Part shown: positions 44,735 to 54,719 of the stretch, piece by piece | Numbering within the stretch: the stretch's first letter is position 1 | Layout of the letters: each line of letters starts with the position of its first letter | From: Streptomyces sp. NBC_00510 | Lineage (GTDB): Bacteria > Actinomycetota > Actinomycetes > Streptomycetales > Streptomycetaceae | Direction of reading: 5' to 3' | Assembly: GCA_036013505.1 (NCBI GenBank) | Contig: CP107851.1 | Location: 2,480,001-2,544,000, forward strand | Length of the DNA stretch: 64,000 nt | Translations under genes and position numbers: made by a program | The notes under the pieces: generated by a model | The model's database searches: none | Told to the model about the DNA's origin: nothing | Seen by the model: the letters and a program-made list of their open reading frames with translations, nothing else

Positions 44735-44995
44735 CTATCGACGCAAGGTTGAGGAGGGTGAGCCCATCCCCGGCAGGCCGGCCTGCTCGTACCTGCACAC
44801 CCACGCATGCACCGACTGCCGGGAGACCTGGTGACGCACCGCGGCCTCGACCACCGCGGCACCCGCGGCCACCTCCATGACCGCGTGATACCGCTGCTCG
44901 ACCACGCTCAACTCCACCAGCACGGCCCCGGCCCTCCCCGCACGCGCGAATCAGACGCATACAGCCAAGCCGAGGCAAGCGGTGTCAAGCATCAA
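44735..44995 (-). mobile_element. Partial IS481 copy (5' end)
   Basis: The sequence closely repeats 46740-46940, including the transposase start (MLVELSVVEQRYHAVMEVAA) and its upstream end to the TGTCAAGCATCA terminal sequence. Only about 60 codons remain, so this is a truncated second copy lying in tandem with the full element. Confidence 0.75.
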
Positions 44996-45048
44996 CCGAG
45001 ACAGGACACAAGACCGCTCAGCCTGTCGGGTCTCGGTTGATGCTTGAC
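44984..45048. repeat. Perfect 19-bp inverted repeat between two IS481 copies
   Basis: GTCAAGCATCAACCGAGAC at 44984-45002 and its complement at 45030-45048. The outer part (TGATGCTTGAC) matches the IS481 terminal sequence, so these are two IS ends meeting face to face. Confidence 0.7.
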
Positions 45049-45057
45049 GTTTTGGCG

Positions 45058-46941
45058 TCGGGTGATGCTTGACGTTTGGGCTAGACGATTTTTCGTTTGT
45101 TGTACTCCCCGGATTTGCGGACGACCACTCCCTTGGTGGTGGTGCGGGGGACAGTGGTGATCAGGTCGTTGCCGTGGAAGACCTGGATGACGGTGTCGTC
45201 GAGGTGGGCGGTGACGACCTGGCGGGCCCAGGTCCGGCCGACTTGGACGCGTTGGCCTGCGATGACGAAGCCGCCGTTGCTGGAGACGATCCGTTCGGCA
45301 GTCTGAGGTGCCGGCAGTGGGACGGTCGGTGGTGGGCCTGCGGGCCGGGCTCCGCGCAGTCGGCCGCAGGCCGTGGCCGACAAGGGACTGGGCAGTGCGG
45401 CCAGCAGGACCCGGTGCTCGTTCAGGACCTGCATCACGGTGCCGTCGAGCCGGAGGATGACGCGTTGTCCGGCGAACGCCCAGCCGATGTTGACCTTGTC
45501 GCCGCCCAGGCCGACGTATCCGACCGGGTTCACGGTGCGGTCGACCTCCACCGCCGCGCCGGTGACCGGGCCCGGATCCTGCGTCCATGGACCGGCGGGC
45601 CGGGCATCACCGCAGGCCAGCAGCGTTCGCAGGTCCCGGCCGGACAGTTTCGAGGGCAGGGTCTTGTGCCGGGTGCCGTCGATCAGGACGTGCAGCCGGT
45701 TCACGTCGATCCGTAGGGTCACCGCGGTGCCGGCCAGGGCCGGGCCGAACCAGATCTGCTGGCCGCACAGACCCAGGTTTCCCGACCGGGGCACGACCCG
45801 GTCGACCTCGACGGCACCGACCTCGCCCTCGGCAAGGGGCCACGACCGCGACTCCGGAGGCGGCTCGGAGCGCTGTGTCGGCACCACCACCTCCGGTTCG
45901 CCGGGCGTCACTTCCAGGCTGGGCGGCAGCTTCACCGGCAGCGCCGTGACTTCCGTACTGGTGAACCGGCTGACCGGTGGCTGCATGTCCAGGGACTGAT
46001 GCGGACGGGCAGTGTTGTAGTCGACCAGCCAAGCGTCGATCGCCGCCTGGGCGGCGGCAACATCGGTGAACCGGTCACAGTCGTCGAGGAGTTCCCGCCG
46101 CAGGGTCTGATGGAACCGTTCGATCTTCCCCGTGGTCGTCGGTGACTTCGGTTTGGTCAGCCGGTGCTTGATCCCGTTCTCCCGGCAGATCCGGTCGAAC
46201 ATCACCTCACCGGGCTTGCCCGAGCCGAACCGGGCCGTGAACTGCTTGCCGTTGTCGGTCAGCACCTCTTCGGGGACCCCGAACCGCTGCAGGGCCTCCC
46301 CGAAAGCCAGGCAGACCGCCCGCCCGGTAGCCCGCGGCACAACTTTCGCGATCACCACGAACCGCGAGTGGTCATCGATGCCGGTGACCACCTTGCACTC
46401 CGCCCCGCCGGCCAGCAGGATGCCGCCGACGATGTCCAGCTGCCACAGCTCCATCGCCACCGATCGTTCCCACCTGCGGTAATCCGACCTCCGGCGCCTC
46501 CTGATCCCGGGTTCGACCAGGCCGTTTCGCACCAGCACCCGATAGACCGTGGCTCGGGACGGCACCGGTGTGATCCGTTTGCGTTCCAGTTCATGCACCA
46601 GACGGCGCGGGCCCCAGCCCGGATGCGCCCGCCGCAGGTCACACACCAGCGCTTCCACCGCGGACGGGATCCGGTGCGGACACGACGCCGGGCGGTGCGA
46701 ACGATCCGCCAACCCCGCAAGGCCAGCCTGTTCGTACTTGCGCACCCAGGCGTGCACCGACTGCCGGGAGACCCCGTAACGCGCCGCAACCTCGACCACC
46801 GGGGCGCCGGCGGCCACCTCCATGACCGCGTGATACCGCTGCTCGACCACGCTCAACTCCACCAGCACGGCCCCGGCCCTCCCCGCACGCGCGAATCAGA
46901 CGCGTACAGCCAAGCCGAGGCAAGCGATGTCAAGCATCAGG
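45058..46941 (-). mobile_element. IS481-family insertion sequence
   Basis: The full copy runs between TGATGCTTGACG (left, near 45062) and TGTCAAGCATCA (right, near 46928), with the transposase filling nearly all of it. A stretch after the right end (46957-47005) repeats the sequence near 44990-45020, so the copies arose by tandem insertion or rearrangement. Confidence 0.75.
45081..46868 (-). CDS. IS481-family transposase with long C-terminal extension
   Basis: This 595-aa protein has a Leu-zipper/HTH N-terminus (VSRQSVHAWVRKYEQAGL), and an rve integrase core with DDE: Asp in LWQLDIVGGILL, Asp in VLTDNGKQFTAR, and Glu in GKIERFHQTLRRELL. After residue 310 comes an extension of about 280 residues with three repeats of a beta-rich segment (each with a GxQxxxG-type turn), possibly a DNA-binding tail. 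It appears intact; the start is GTG. Confidence 0.9.
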   Translation of the reverse strand: MLVELSVVEQRYHAVMEVAAGAPVVEVAARYGVSRQSVHAWVRKYEQAGLAGLADRSHRPASCPHRIPSAVEALVCDLRRAHPGWGPRRLVHELERKRITPVPSRATVYRVLVRNGLVEPGIRRRRRSDYRRWERSVAMELWQLDIVGGILLAGGAECKVVTGIDDHSRFVVIAKVVPRATGRAVCLAFGEALQRFGVPEEVLTDNGKQFTARFGSGKPGEVMFDRICRENGIKHRLTKPKSPTTTGKIERFHQTLRRELLDDCDRFTDVAAAQAAIDAWLVDYNTARPHQSLDMQPPVSRFTSTEVTALPVKLPPSLEVTPGEPEVVVPTQRSEPPPESRSWPLAEGEVGAVEVDRVVPRSGNLGLCGQQIWFGPALAGTAVTLRIDVNRLHVLIDGTRHKTLPSKLSGRDLRTLLACGDARPAGPWTQDPGPVTGAAVEVDRTVNPVGYVGLGGDKVNIGWAFAGQRVILRLDGTVMQVLNEHRVLLAALPSPLSATACGRLRGARPAGPPPTVPLPAPQTAERIVSSNGGFVIAGQRVQVGRTWARQVVTAHLDDTVIQVFHGNDLITTVPRTTTKGVVVRKSGEYNKRKIV

Positions 46942-47372
46942 TGAAGCCACACTGTCAACCATCAACCGAGACAGGACAACAAGACCGCTCAGCCAAGCTG
47001 TTACAGATTTCTCTACCTCATCAAGGCGCTCCCGCCGCGCAGAGCGCGGCGGCGCGCGGCCCGGCGGCTCGGCCCGACGCTCCTGCCTCCGTCCCGCTCC
47101 GGCCCGGCCACCGGCCGCCCGCCAGACGGCGATGAGTTGTTGAGGGGAACCCCGCAGTGGCTTAGGTGGTCGGCTCCACGGCTTTAGCCACCTCCCCGGT
47201 CCGGGACCCGCGCCGAGCAAGACCAGGGGGCCACTCGGACACATTGCGGGCAGGGGCAAGCCTGCCCGAGTTGCCAACCAGCGTACGGCCCCCTGATCAT
47301 GCACGGCCCCAGCCCAGGCAGGCCACCAGCCAAACCCGCTCCGCCGACCGCTTGATCGCCGCAGCGTCGAGC
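46942..47372. other. Gap between IS481 and hsdR
   Basis: No gene is seen. A hairpin with an 8-bp perfect stem (CCGCCGCG) at 47032-47052 may terminate hsdR transcripts. Confidence 0.5.
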
Positions 47373-50300
47373 CTACGCCGCCAGGGTAATGGGCTTGGCT
47401 GTCTGCTCCAGTTCCTTGAAGATGACCTTGAGGTGTTCGAGTTCGTCACCTGTGAAGAGGTCGTCCGGACCGCCGGGGGCAAGGTCGGCGAACGAGTCCT
47501 CGTAGAGGTCCCCCAGGCTGAGGATTCCGCGCCTGACAACCGTGTCGATGATCAGCGTCAGGAAGTCGAGCTGGCGGGAGCCGAGCTGCTTGCCCGCGCA
47601 GAAGGCCTCGAACGCCTTCTGCGCGGCCTGCCGGTCCAGCCCACACAGTCCGCGCACGAACAGACCGAGGCCTCCGGAGGAGCGCACGTCGTCCAGGTCT
47701 TCGGGCGAGGCGACAGCCTCTGCGAGGAAGATCTCTTCCAGACTTGCAAGATCGAGTTCAGTGATCTGCTCGTTGAGTCGCAGTTTGCGCACGACCGGCT
47801 GGTCCTCGTGGCGAAGGAGATAGGCCCGCGCCTTCTGCTTGAAGCGCTGCTCGTCCGTTCCCTGAGGCATCCCCTGAATTTCCGCCTCGTCGATGTCGCC
47901 GAACTCGTCGACGAAGTTGGTGTAGACGACGTTTCGCTTGACCTTGGGGTCGGTGAGCCGGGCGAGCCGGCGCATACGGCGCCGCATGTCCTCCAGCATC
48001 GGGAGCGTCACGTCGTTCCACCACTCCTCGCCCGCCACCGCTTCCAGAATCTCGGCCTGCTCGCCGACCGCCGGGATGTTGGTCTTGGTGAGCAGGTTGG
48101 AGGCGATGTCCTGGATCTTCGTGCGTAGCTTGGCGAACTCCTTGCCGCCTTCCAGCGCAGCGAGCTGGAGACCGTACGCCATCAGGTCGAACCGTTTGGC
48201 CTCCTCGCCCGTCTCCTCGTCGTCGGGACGGAACTCACTTGGGAGACTGAGCAGGTGGTCACGGATCGCGGTGTCTGCGGCGTCGTCCACTCGGTGCCAG
48301 CTGCCGAACTCGCCGAAGACCTCGATCTCCCGGCGGTGCGGGCGCACCAGGAAGTTGTCCAGGTTCATGCCGGTGACGGTCCGGTGCAGCCGGTGCGCCA
48401 GCGACCAGCGGATCTCGGCTTCGGTACCGATCGCATCGGGACCGGAGTCGCGTGCCGGATCGGGCTGCTGCCGCTTGTCCAGGACCCGGACCAGGTCGAG
48501 TTGGCGCTGCAGGAGCTGTTCGGTGAGGGTGACGGCCCTGCGCCCCTCCGACCGGTCGAGTTGGCTGTTGAAGAAGTCGATGTTGCCGCAGAAGTCGAAG
48601 ACGTAGAAGTTCTGTTTGTTGTGCTCGGGGTTGTCTGGGTCGGGGCCGTAGAGACCGGGGCGCAGGCGGGTTCCGCGGCCGATCATCTGCCAGAACTTGG
48701 TCTTGGAAAAGACCGGCTTGGCGAAGACCAGATTCACTACCTCGGGCACGTCAATACCCGTGTCGAGCATGTCGACGGAGATGGCGATGTCGGGGGCATT
48801 CGGAGGGTTCTTCGGGTTGGAGAAGTCGTCGATGAGGGACTGGGCGTACGTCTCCTTGTACGTGATCACCCTCGCGGCGTGGCCGGCGCCCTGTGGATAG
48901 TTGAAGTTGTAGCGCTCTTCGATGTACCGGGCGTGGTCGTTGTTCTTCGCGAAGATGATCGTCTTGCCGAGCCGGTCCCCACCCTCAACGCGGTGACCGC
49001 GCGTCATCAGCGTCTGCAGCATCTTGTCCACGGTGTCCTCGTTGAAGAGGTACTTGTTCATATCGTGGCGGCCCACCGCGTCCGGGATGTCACCGTCCTC
49101 GGTCCACTCCTTGGCGTCCCACTCGGCCTTCTCCTCCTCGGAGAGGTCGGCGTAGCGAATGCCGTGTTCCATGAACTTCAGCGGCACCTTCACCGCCTTG
49201 GGAAGGACGAGATAGCCCTCGGCGGCGGCTTCCTGAAGGTCGTAGGAATCGGTCGGGACCCCGTCCTCCATGGCGAACAGCTTGTACGTGTTGTGATCGA
49301 TCTCGTCCTTGGGCGTGGCCGTCAGGCCGAGCAGCAGCGAGTCGAAGTAGCGAAACAGCTCGCCATACTTCGCGTACACGGAGCGGTGTGCTTCGTCGAT
49401 GACGATCAGGTCGAAGTGCCCCGGCCCGAAGCGGCGGCGGCCCGCGCTGTCGGTGACATCGATCTGCTTCATCATCGTCTGGTACGTGGAGAGGTAGACA
49501 CGGGCCGAGGCCGCCTTGTCGTCGAGGAGGCTGGCCGCGGGTGTGTTCGGCAGGTTCTCCTTGAACGCCTTCATCGCCTGGGCGACCAGAGCCTGCCGGT
49601 CGGCGAGAAACAGCACCCGCTGCGCCCATCCCGCCTTCATCAGCTGGTCCACGAGGGCGACGGTGGTACGGGTCTTGCCGGTTCCGGTCGCCATGACGAG
49701 CAGCGCCTGCCGCCCCCGGTCACGCTCGAAGGTCTCGCCCACACGCTTGATCGCTCGGAGCTGGTACGGGCGGCCAGCGATCTTCTCGTTCACCGGTGTG
49801 GCCGTGAGGGAGAGACGGCCGGCACGCTGCCGAATGTGCCAGTGCAGCTCGTCCTTGGTGAAGAAACCCTGAACCTGGCGGGGCGGGTAGCCGAGGCCGT
49901 CGTCCCAGAGGTAGGTCTCGTATCCGTTGGTGTAGAAGATCACCGGGCGGCGGTTGAACTGCTTTTCGAGCGCGTCCGCGTACAGCTTCGCCTGCTGCTG
50001 CCCGTCACGGGCGTCACGCCGGGTGCGCTTGGCCTCGACGACGGCGAGAGGCTTGCCGTCGTCGCCCCAGAGCACGTAGTCGACGTAGCCCTTGCCGCTC
50101 TTGGTGGGCATCCCGGTTGCTATCGGGTACTCGGTGTCCTTGCCGGGGGCGAGGAGGTCCCAGCCCGCTTCCTTGAGGAGCAAGTCTATGAAGGCGTCGC
50201 GGGTCGCCTGCTCATCGTAGTCGTGGGTGTCCTGCACGGACTGGTTGGCGGCCTTCGCGGCGGCGATCTGCGCCTTCAGCTCTTCGAGCTGCCGGGCAAG

Positions 50301-50942
50301 CTTTGCGTTCTGGGCGCGCTCGGCCGCGAGTTGCTCGGCCTGCGCCTTGAAACGTGCCGCGTCCTCGGCTTCCTTGGCCTTGAGCTCGGCCTGCTTTAGC
50401 GCGCGAGCCTGGGGAGAGAGGGGGCGCGGTATGGCGCTGGTGTCAAACTCCAGCCCGGCGGGCGGCAGTGCGGCGGGCTGGCGCGTATAGGTCCGGGCGA
50501 ACCAGTAGAGGGAGTGGAACAACTCCTTGACGCTGGCCTCGGCGACGGCCCTCGGGACCGGAGCGGCCTTGTGCACGGCGTTGTTCCCGTGCCGGCGGAT
50601 GAGATCCATCTTGGCGTTGACCATCGGCCCGACGAGCTGCCGGAAGCTCGGCTCGTGGAGCATCGCCGCGAGGTCCTTCTTGTACGGCTCGCTGAGGCTG
50701 CTGTCCTTGTCGTACATCCAGCGGGCGGCGATCTCGATGGCGCGGCGGGCGTAGAAGCAGGCCGTTCGGGGATCGTGGTGGATCAGCCGCTCGGCGCGGG
50801 TCGCTTCGTCATAGAGGGCGGGCCATTCGGCAAGGAGGAAGGCGAAGTTGCCGGTCGCAGCGCGGCTGACACTGTCGGCGGCTGCGCGGTCGCGAGCCTG
50901 CTTGTCCTGCCCTTGGTCGTCGCTGTTCTGCTCGTTACCCAT
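47373..50942 (-). CDS. hsdR: Type I restriction enzyme, R (motor/nuclease) subunit
   Basis: This 1189-aa protein begins with a DUF4145 (HEPN-like) region (about 60-175; RTACFYARRAIEIAARWMY), then a coiled coil (about 180-235), a PD-(D/E)XK nuclease (YVDYVLWGDD and AVVEAKRTRRD, about 275-305), and a superfamily 2 helicase: Walker A MATGTGKTR (about 417), DEAH in VIDEAHRS (about 517), motif VI QMIGRGTRLRPG. The C-terminal domain is helical. It cleaves unmodified DNA after ATP-driven translocation, with HsdM and HsdS. It is last in the minus-strand hsdM-hsdS-hsdR set, 185 bases after hsdS. Confidence 0.95.
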   Translation of the reverse strand: MGNEQNSDDQGQDKQARDRAAADSVSRAATGNFAFLLAEWPALYDEATRAERLIHHDPRTACFYARRAIEIAARWMYDKDSSLSEPYKKDLAAMLHEPSFRQLVGPMVNAKMDLIRRHGNNAVHKAAPVPRAVAEASVKELFHSLYWFARTYTRQPAALPPAGLEFDTSAIPRPLSPQARALKQAELKAKEAEDAARFKAQAEQLAAERAQNAKLARQLEELKAQIAAAKAANQSVQDTHDYDEQATRDAFIDLLLKEAGWDLLAPGKDTEYPIATGMPTKSGKGYVDYVLWGDDGKPLAVVEAKRTRRDARDGQQQAKLYADALEKQFNRRPVIFYTNGYETYLWDDGLGYPPRQVQGFFTKDELHWHIRQRAGRLSLTATPVNEKIAGRPYQLRAIKRVGETFERDRGRQALLVMATGTGKTRTTVALVDQLMKAGWAQRVLFLADRQALVAQAMKAFKENLPNTPAASLLDDKAASARVYLSTYQTMMKQIDVTDSAGRRRFGPGHFDLIVIDEAHRSVYAKYGELFRYFDSLLLGLTATPKDEIDHNTYKLFAMEDGVPTDSYDLQEAAAEGYLVLPKAVKVPLKFMEHGIRYADLSEEEKAEWDAKEWTEDGDIPDAVGRHDMNKYLFNEDTVDKMLQTLMTRGHRVEGGDRLGKTIIFAKNNDHARYIEERYNFNYPQGAGHAARVITYKETYAQSLIDDFSNPKNPPNAPDIAISVDMLDTGIDVPEVVNLVFAKPVFSKTKFWQMIGRGTRLRPGLYGPDPDNPEHNKQNFYVFDFCGNIDFFNSQLDRSEGRRAVTLTEQLLQRQLDLVRVLDKRQQPDPARDSGPDAIGTEAEIRWSLAHRLHRTVTGMNLDNFLVRPHRREIEVFGEFGSWHRVDDAADTAIRDHLLSLPSEFRPDDEETGEEAKRFDLMAYGLQLAALEGGKEFAKLRTKIQDIASNLLTKTNIPAVGEQAEILEAVAGEEWWNDVTLPMLEDMRRRMRRLARLTDPKVKRNVVYTNFVDEFGDIDEAEIQGMPQGTDEQRFKQKARAYLLRHEDQPVVRKLRLNEQITELDLASLEEIFLAEAVASPEDLDDVRSSGGLGLFVRGLCGLDRQAAQKAFEAFCAGKQLGSRQLDFLTLIIDTVVRRGILSLGDLYEDSFADLAPGGPDDLFTGDELEHLKVIFKELEQTAKPITLAA

Positions 50943-51127
50943 ACTGGCGTCCCCTCCTCTGGTGCACGGCCTTGTCGTACGGGCCCTGGGCGTCCCCGCC
51001 CGTACGTGGCCGACGCATCTCGCCCGTCTCCTACGGCAGAACCACCCCTGGGCCGGGCTCCCCTGCCCGGCCGCACGGGCGGCGTGTGGTGTAGTCGGTG
51101 CTGCGCACCGGGTACGGCGGGAGCGGC

Positions 51128-52309
51128 TTACGCGGCTTCGCCAGTCGCATCATGATCGCAGAGGTTGCCAGAGAAGGCACGGTGTTGGAGGGAGTTGAAG
51201 AGTTCATCGAGGGTTGCTAGGTGGGTGCGGTGGGTACCCTTGAACGCCTCAATAGCCTTTACACGTTCCGAAAAGACTCGGATCAGATCCTCGCCAGGGT
51301 AGGGAATTTCCAGATTACGAAGGACAGCAAGATTGATATTTTTCTGCGCAGACTCAGGAGCAGAAGCCTCCAACGCCTCCTGAAGGAACGACAACCAGGC
51401 TCGAATATATTCAATTTTCGCCGGACTCGCGGTAAATCCGACGACACTATCAGGGAAGCAAGCATCAAACGTCAGAATCCCCGTCTTGGCGATGTTTGCC
51501 GCAATGGTGATACACAAGGTTCCTGCAGGCCAGAGCCTGCTCTGATTCAGGCCGATGTCGGAATAGGTGGAAGTAAACCTGGTGATATATCCACCAGAAC
51601 CAGCAACGTCTCCCGTCTGAATCAGAGGGAATTCTCCACCCAACAAGGCCGGATCATTCCGGGGGCGATGCTTGGAGACGCCGCGATCAAGGGTTCCCAT
51701 GTTCCCGAGTTTCCGCACCGGCCAGTCTTTCGAATTGACGACGGGGTCACCGAACATGTCAAGAAAGATGGACTGGCCGAGGTCGTCGAGGAGGGCGATG
51801 GCCTCGCGGCGCTTGGCGCGGAGCGCGTCCACCTGGTCGAGGACAGCGGCGATGCGCTTCTGCTCTGCGAGCGGGGGCAGCGGGACCGGCAGCGCGAGAA
51901 AAACATCTCTCGGCAGTGATCGCCGGCGCGCGGTACTTCCCTGAAGCTTCGCTGCATAATACTTGAGAGCCCGAGGTGAACGTAGGAATCGTTCCAGAAA
52001 ATCTCGCGATACAGAGTCTGGATCAATGAGATCCCAGATCTCGTACGCAGGACTCACGATTGCGGAATCATAGAGGGCCTGAAAGGAAAGGACTCCTTCA
52101 TCGATCGGGAATCCCACGACAAGTTGGTCGCGGTCAACCACGCGATACGCGGAGGTGTCAGCAGAGGCTACACGCTTCTTGAACTTGTCTGCTTGATCGA
52201 CAAGCCCATCTCGCATGGTCATGGAAAGGATGGGGAGTTCTTCGGATCCGGCTCGCCGAAGGACTGCAGGCTTGATGATGTCACCCAAAGCGGTATCCGT
52301 ACTGCTCAC
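51128..52309 (-). CDS. hsdS: Type I restriction enzyme, S (specificity) subunit
   Basis: This 393-aa protein has two target-recognition regions separated by the conserved coiled spacer (LPPLAEQKRIAAVLDQVDAL, about 160-205) and a second spacer near the end. The first region is smaller than usual and not obviously homologous to the second, so a bipartite target is expected but its sequence cannot be told. DNA here is visibly more A/T-rich, as often seen in exchanged recognition domains. The GTG start overlaps the hsdM stop (GTGA). Confidence 0.92.
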   Translation of the reverse strand: MSSTDTALGDIIKPAVLRRAGSEELPILSMTMRDGLVDQADKFKKRVASADTSAYRVVDRDQLVVGFPIDEGVLSFQALYDSAIVSPAYEIWDLIDPDSVSRDFLERFLRSPRALKYYAAKLQGSTARRRSLPRDVFLALPVPLPPLAEQKRIAAVLDQVDALRAKRREAIALLDDLGQSIFLDMFGDPVVNSKDWPVRKLGNMGTLDRGVSKHRPRNDPALLGGEFPLIQTGDVAGSGGYITRFTSTYSDIGLNQSRLWPAGTLCITIAANIAKTGILTFDACFPDSVVGFTASPAKIEYIRAWLSFLQEALEASAPESAQKNINLAVLRNLEIPYPGEDLIRVFSERVKAIEAFKGTHRTHLATLDELFNSLQHRAFSGNLCDHDATGEAA

Positions 52310-53826
52310 GCAAGCAACCCCTTCAGTTCGGATACGCCCATGGCGATCTCTGCCTCGATTCGCTCCAAGTCGGCGAAAATTTCGCCCGGAGTCCGTGTCT
52401 CAATCTCCTCGTGCACTACCGCCTTATACCGATTGATACTCAAGTCGTACTCCTGGGCAACGATCTCCGCCTTGGGTACGCAGAAGCTCTGGTCCGTGCG
52501 CTGCCGCGCGCGTTCGGCGCCGTCCCTCTCAAACCAGCGCGTCAGCACGTCCGGCAAGTTGTTCTTCGTGTGCTCGGTCTCCGTCAGCGGCCCGCCCATC
52601 GGCCGCACAGTGAGCCGATCGTCGGCCAGCAACGGAGCACGCTTGTCGTCGAGGCTGAGACCGTCCGACTGCAGGTCGTAGAACCAGACATGGTCCGTGC
52701 CGCCTGACTCCGTCTTCGTGAAGAACAGAATCGCCGTCGAGACACCGGCATACGGCCTGAACGCCCCGCTCGGGAGCTTGACCACTGCCTGGAGCTGCTG
52801 GTCCTCTACCAGGATCCGGCGCAACTCCTTGTGTGCCTTCGTCGAACCGAACAGCACCCCGTCCGGGACGATGACGGCGGCCCGACCACCGGGCTTCAGC
52901 AGCCGCAAGAACAGGGCCAGGAATAGTAGTTCAGTCTTCTTCGTCTTGACGATGCGCTGGAGGTCCACCGCCATGGACTCATAGTCCAGGCTCCCCGCGA
53001 AAGGCGGGTTCGCGAGGATCAGGGAGTAGCGCTCAGCCTCGCCGGCCGCGCTCTCCGCAAGTGAGTCGCGGTACCGGATGTCCGGGTTCTCCACGCCGTG
53101 CAGCAGCATGTTCATCGAGCCGATGCGCAGCATCGTGTTGTCGAAGTCGAAGCCGTGAAACATCGACTCGTTGAAGTGCTTGCGCTGCTCCACCCCGAGC
53201 AGTGTGTCGCGGTGCACCCGCTGCACGTACGATGCCGCCTGCACCAGGAAGCCCGCCGTGCCGCACGCCGGGTCACAGATCTCGTCGCGCGGCCCCGGCT
53301 GGGTCATCTCAACCATCAGGTCGATAATGTGGCGCGGGGTGCGGAACTGGCCGTTCTGGCCGGCCGTGGCGATCTTCGCGAGCAGGTACTCGTAGATGTC
53401 GCCCTTGGTGTCACTGGCGTCCATGGAGATGCCGTCGAGCAGGTCGACAACCTTCGCCAGCAGATTGGGCCCCGGAATCGTGAACCGGGCGTCCTTCATG
53501 TGGTGGGAGTACGTCGAATCGTCTCCGCCCACGCGGCGCAGATAAGGGAAGACGCCATCGGCGACAATCCCGTACATGATCTCGGGGTCCCTGACCTTGA
53601 AGTTCTGCCAGCGCAGATCCTGCTGGTCATCCGAGAAGAAGGGGTCCGGGTCAGGCTTGCCCGTTGCTGTCGCCTTGCGGTCCTTACGCGTCTGGATCTC
53701 GTCCAGCCGCTTGATGAAGAGCAGGTAGGTGATCTGCTCCATTACCTCCAGCGGGTTGGAGATACCGCCGGACCAGAACGCGTCCCAGACGCGTCCCACC
53801 TTGCTCTTCAGTTCGCCCGTAATCAC
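52306..53826 (-). CDS. hsdM: Type I restriction enzyme, M (N6-adenine methylase) subunit
   Basis: This 506-aa protein has the helical HsdM N-terminal domain (1-150) and the methylase: SAM-binding DPACGTAGFLV (about 197) and catalytic NPPF (about 273), plus the FYDLQSDGLSLDDKR C-terminal region. It methylates adenine in the target together with HsdS. It is clearly paralogous over about 460 residues to the orphan at 55843-58605. GTG start overlaps the stop of the preceding ATPase-like gene. Confidence 0.95.
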   Translation of the reverse strand: MITGELKSKVGRVWDAFWSGGISNPLEVMEQITYLLFIKRLDEIQTRKDRKATATGKPDPDPFFSDDQQDLRWQNFKVRDPEIMYGIVADGVFPYLRRVGGDDSTYSHHMKDARFTIPGPNLLAKVVDLLDGISMDASDTKGDIYEYLLAKIATAGQNGQFRTPRHIIDLMVEMTQPGPRDEICDPACGTAGFLVQAASYVQRVHRDTLLGVEQRKHFNESMFHGFDFDNTMLRIGSMNMLLHGVENPDIRYRDSLAESAAGEAERYSLILANPPFAGSLDYESMAVDLQRIVKTKKTELLFLALFLRLLKPGGRAAVIVPDGVLFGSTKAHKELRRILVEDQQLQAVVKLPSGAFRPYAGVSTAILFFTKTESGGTDHVWFYDLQSDGLSLDDKRAPLLADDRLTVRPMGGPLTETEHTKNNLPDVLTRWFERDGAERARQRTDQSFCVPKAEIVAQEYDLSINRYKAVVHEEIETRTPGEIFADLERIEAEIAMGVSELKGLLA

Positions 53827-54296
53827 ATGGAGGATCCTACGGCCCCCGAGCCCCAGGGCGGACCCGCTTGTGGTTTCCGAGACAGCTCGATCGACCGCTC
53901 AGGCATCGACTTCCCGCGCACCGTCTTGCCCGGACCTCCGTCCATGCGCGGTACCACCGCCCACCGGCTAGCCAGGGCCGAGACCAGGCACGGGCCACGG
54001 CCCGACTCCGTGTCCGGCTCGGACGCCAGCGAGGATGACTTCGGCGGCATGCAATCGTCCCGCGTATCCGTCACTTCCACCCGCACTGGCCCCGCGGCCG
54101 GGTGCTCGGCCACGATCAGGGTCACCGTGGTGTTCAGGTCGGACTCGTACCGGTTGCCCCAGGCGTCGAGGCGGCGGGAGGCGAGCCCACAGGCTAGGCA
54201 GACGCCACCACGCGGCGTCGACGTGAACGCCATGCGGAATCCCGCGCGAGCAGCGAAGGCTGGCAGGTGTCCTCGGAACAGTCCGCTCCTCTTCAT
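53823..54296 (-). CDS. Anti-sigma-like ATP-binding protein without the N box
   Basis: This protein of about 157 aa matches Streptomyces RsbW-type HATPase_c proteins: STPRGGVCLACGLASRRLDAWG at the N-terminal side, NTTVTLIVAE, then VRVEVTDTRDD, ESGRGPCLVSALASRWAV, and GPGKTVRGK at the end. Between LIVAE and RVEVTDTR the usual NAxxHG stretch (N box, Mg-ATP coordination) is missing; about 20 residues are gone. It is therefore unlikely to bind ATP and is probably decaying. Its stop overlaps the hsdM start (GTGA). A truncated XRE gene lies divergently, as usual for this regulator pair. Confidence 0.65.
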   Translation of the reverse strand: MKRSGLFRGHLPAFAARAGFRMAFTSTPRGGVCLACGLASRRLDAWGNRYESDLNTTVTLIVAEHPAAGPVRVEVTDTRDDCMPPKSSSLASEPDTESGRGPCLVSALASRWAVVPRMDGGPGKTVRGKSMPERSIELSRKPQAGPPWGSGAVGSSM

Positions 54297-54408
54297 GGGC
54301 ACAAGCGTGGGCCCACGCGAGTACCTTGACCAGCCACGGCATACACACAGCGTGGTTGTTTTGCAGCGGTGGGTGCTCTTTCGGTGTCGGTGGTGAGACA
54401 GGTGCTCA

Positions 54409-54606
54409 ATGAAGATCAGGACGTCGGTGCCGCAACAAGCCGTCGCTCGGCATAGTGAGGACCCGGCCGACGAGTTGCTGCGGTCGGTCGGCAGGCAGAT
54501 CAAGATCTTCCGCGAACGGGCCAGGTGCACCCAGGCCACCCCGGAGCAGCTTCACCGTCACGCCGAGCGCTTGGGCGCGTTTCTCGCCTTTGCCTGCCGC
54601 GGCTGA
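54409..54606 (+). pseudogene. Truncated XRE regulator, partner of the ATP-binding gene
   Basis: The first 45 codons (PADELLRSVGRQIKIFRERA) match the start of DUF5753-type XRE regulators, which usually sit beside RsbW-like and DUF397 genes. The HTH helix 2-3 and everything after are missing; the frame ends by stop at 54606 in unrelated sequence. Confidence 0.5.
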
Positions 54607-54719
54607 CCGAAACCCGACTCACTGGTCAACCATGTGTGACGCCCGTCTTGACCGCCCGTAGTTGCCTTGGCAGGATCGGAATCAGCAAGCAAAACACCGC
54701 GCATATGGCTGCGCAGACC

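Noticed and set aside
48255..50399. A 714-aa frame opposite hsdR
   Set aside because: Antisense shadow of hsdR with no domain signature.
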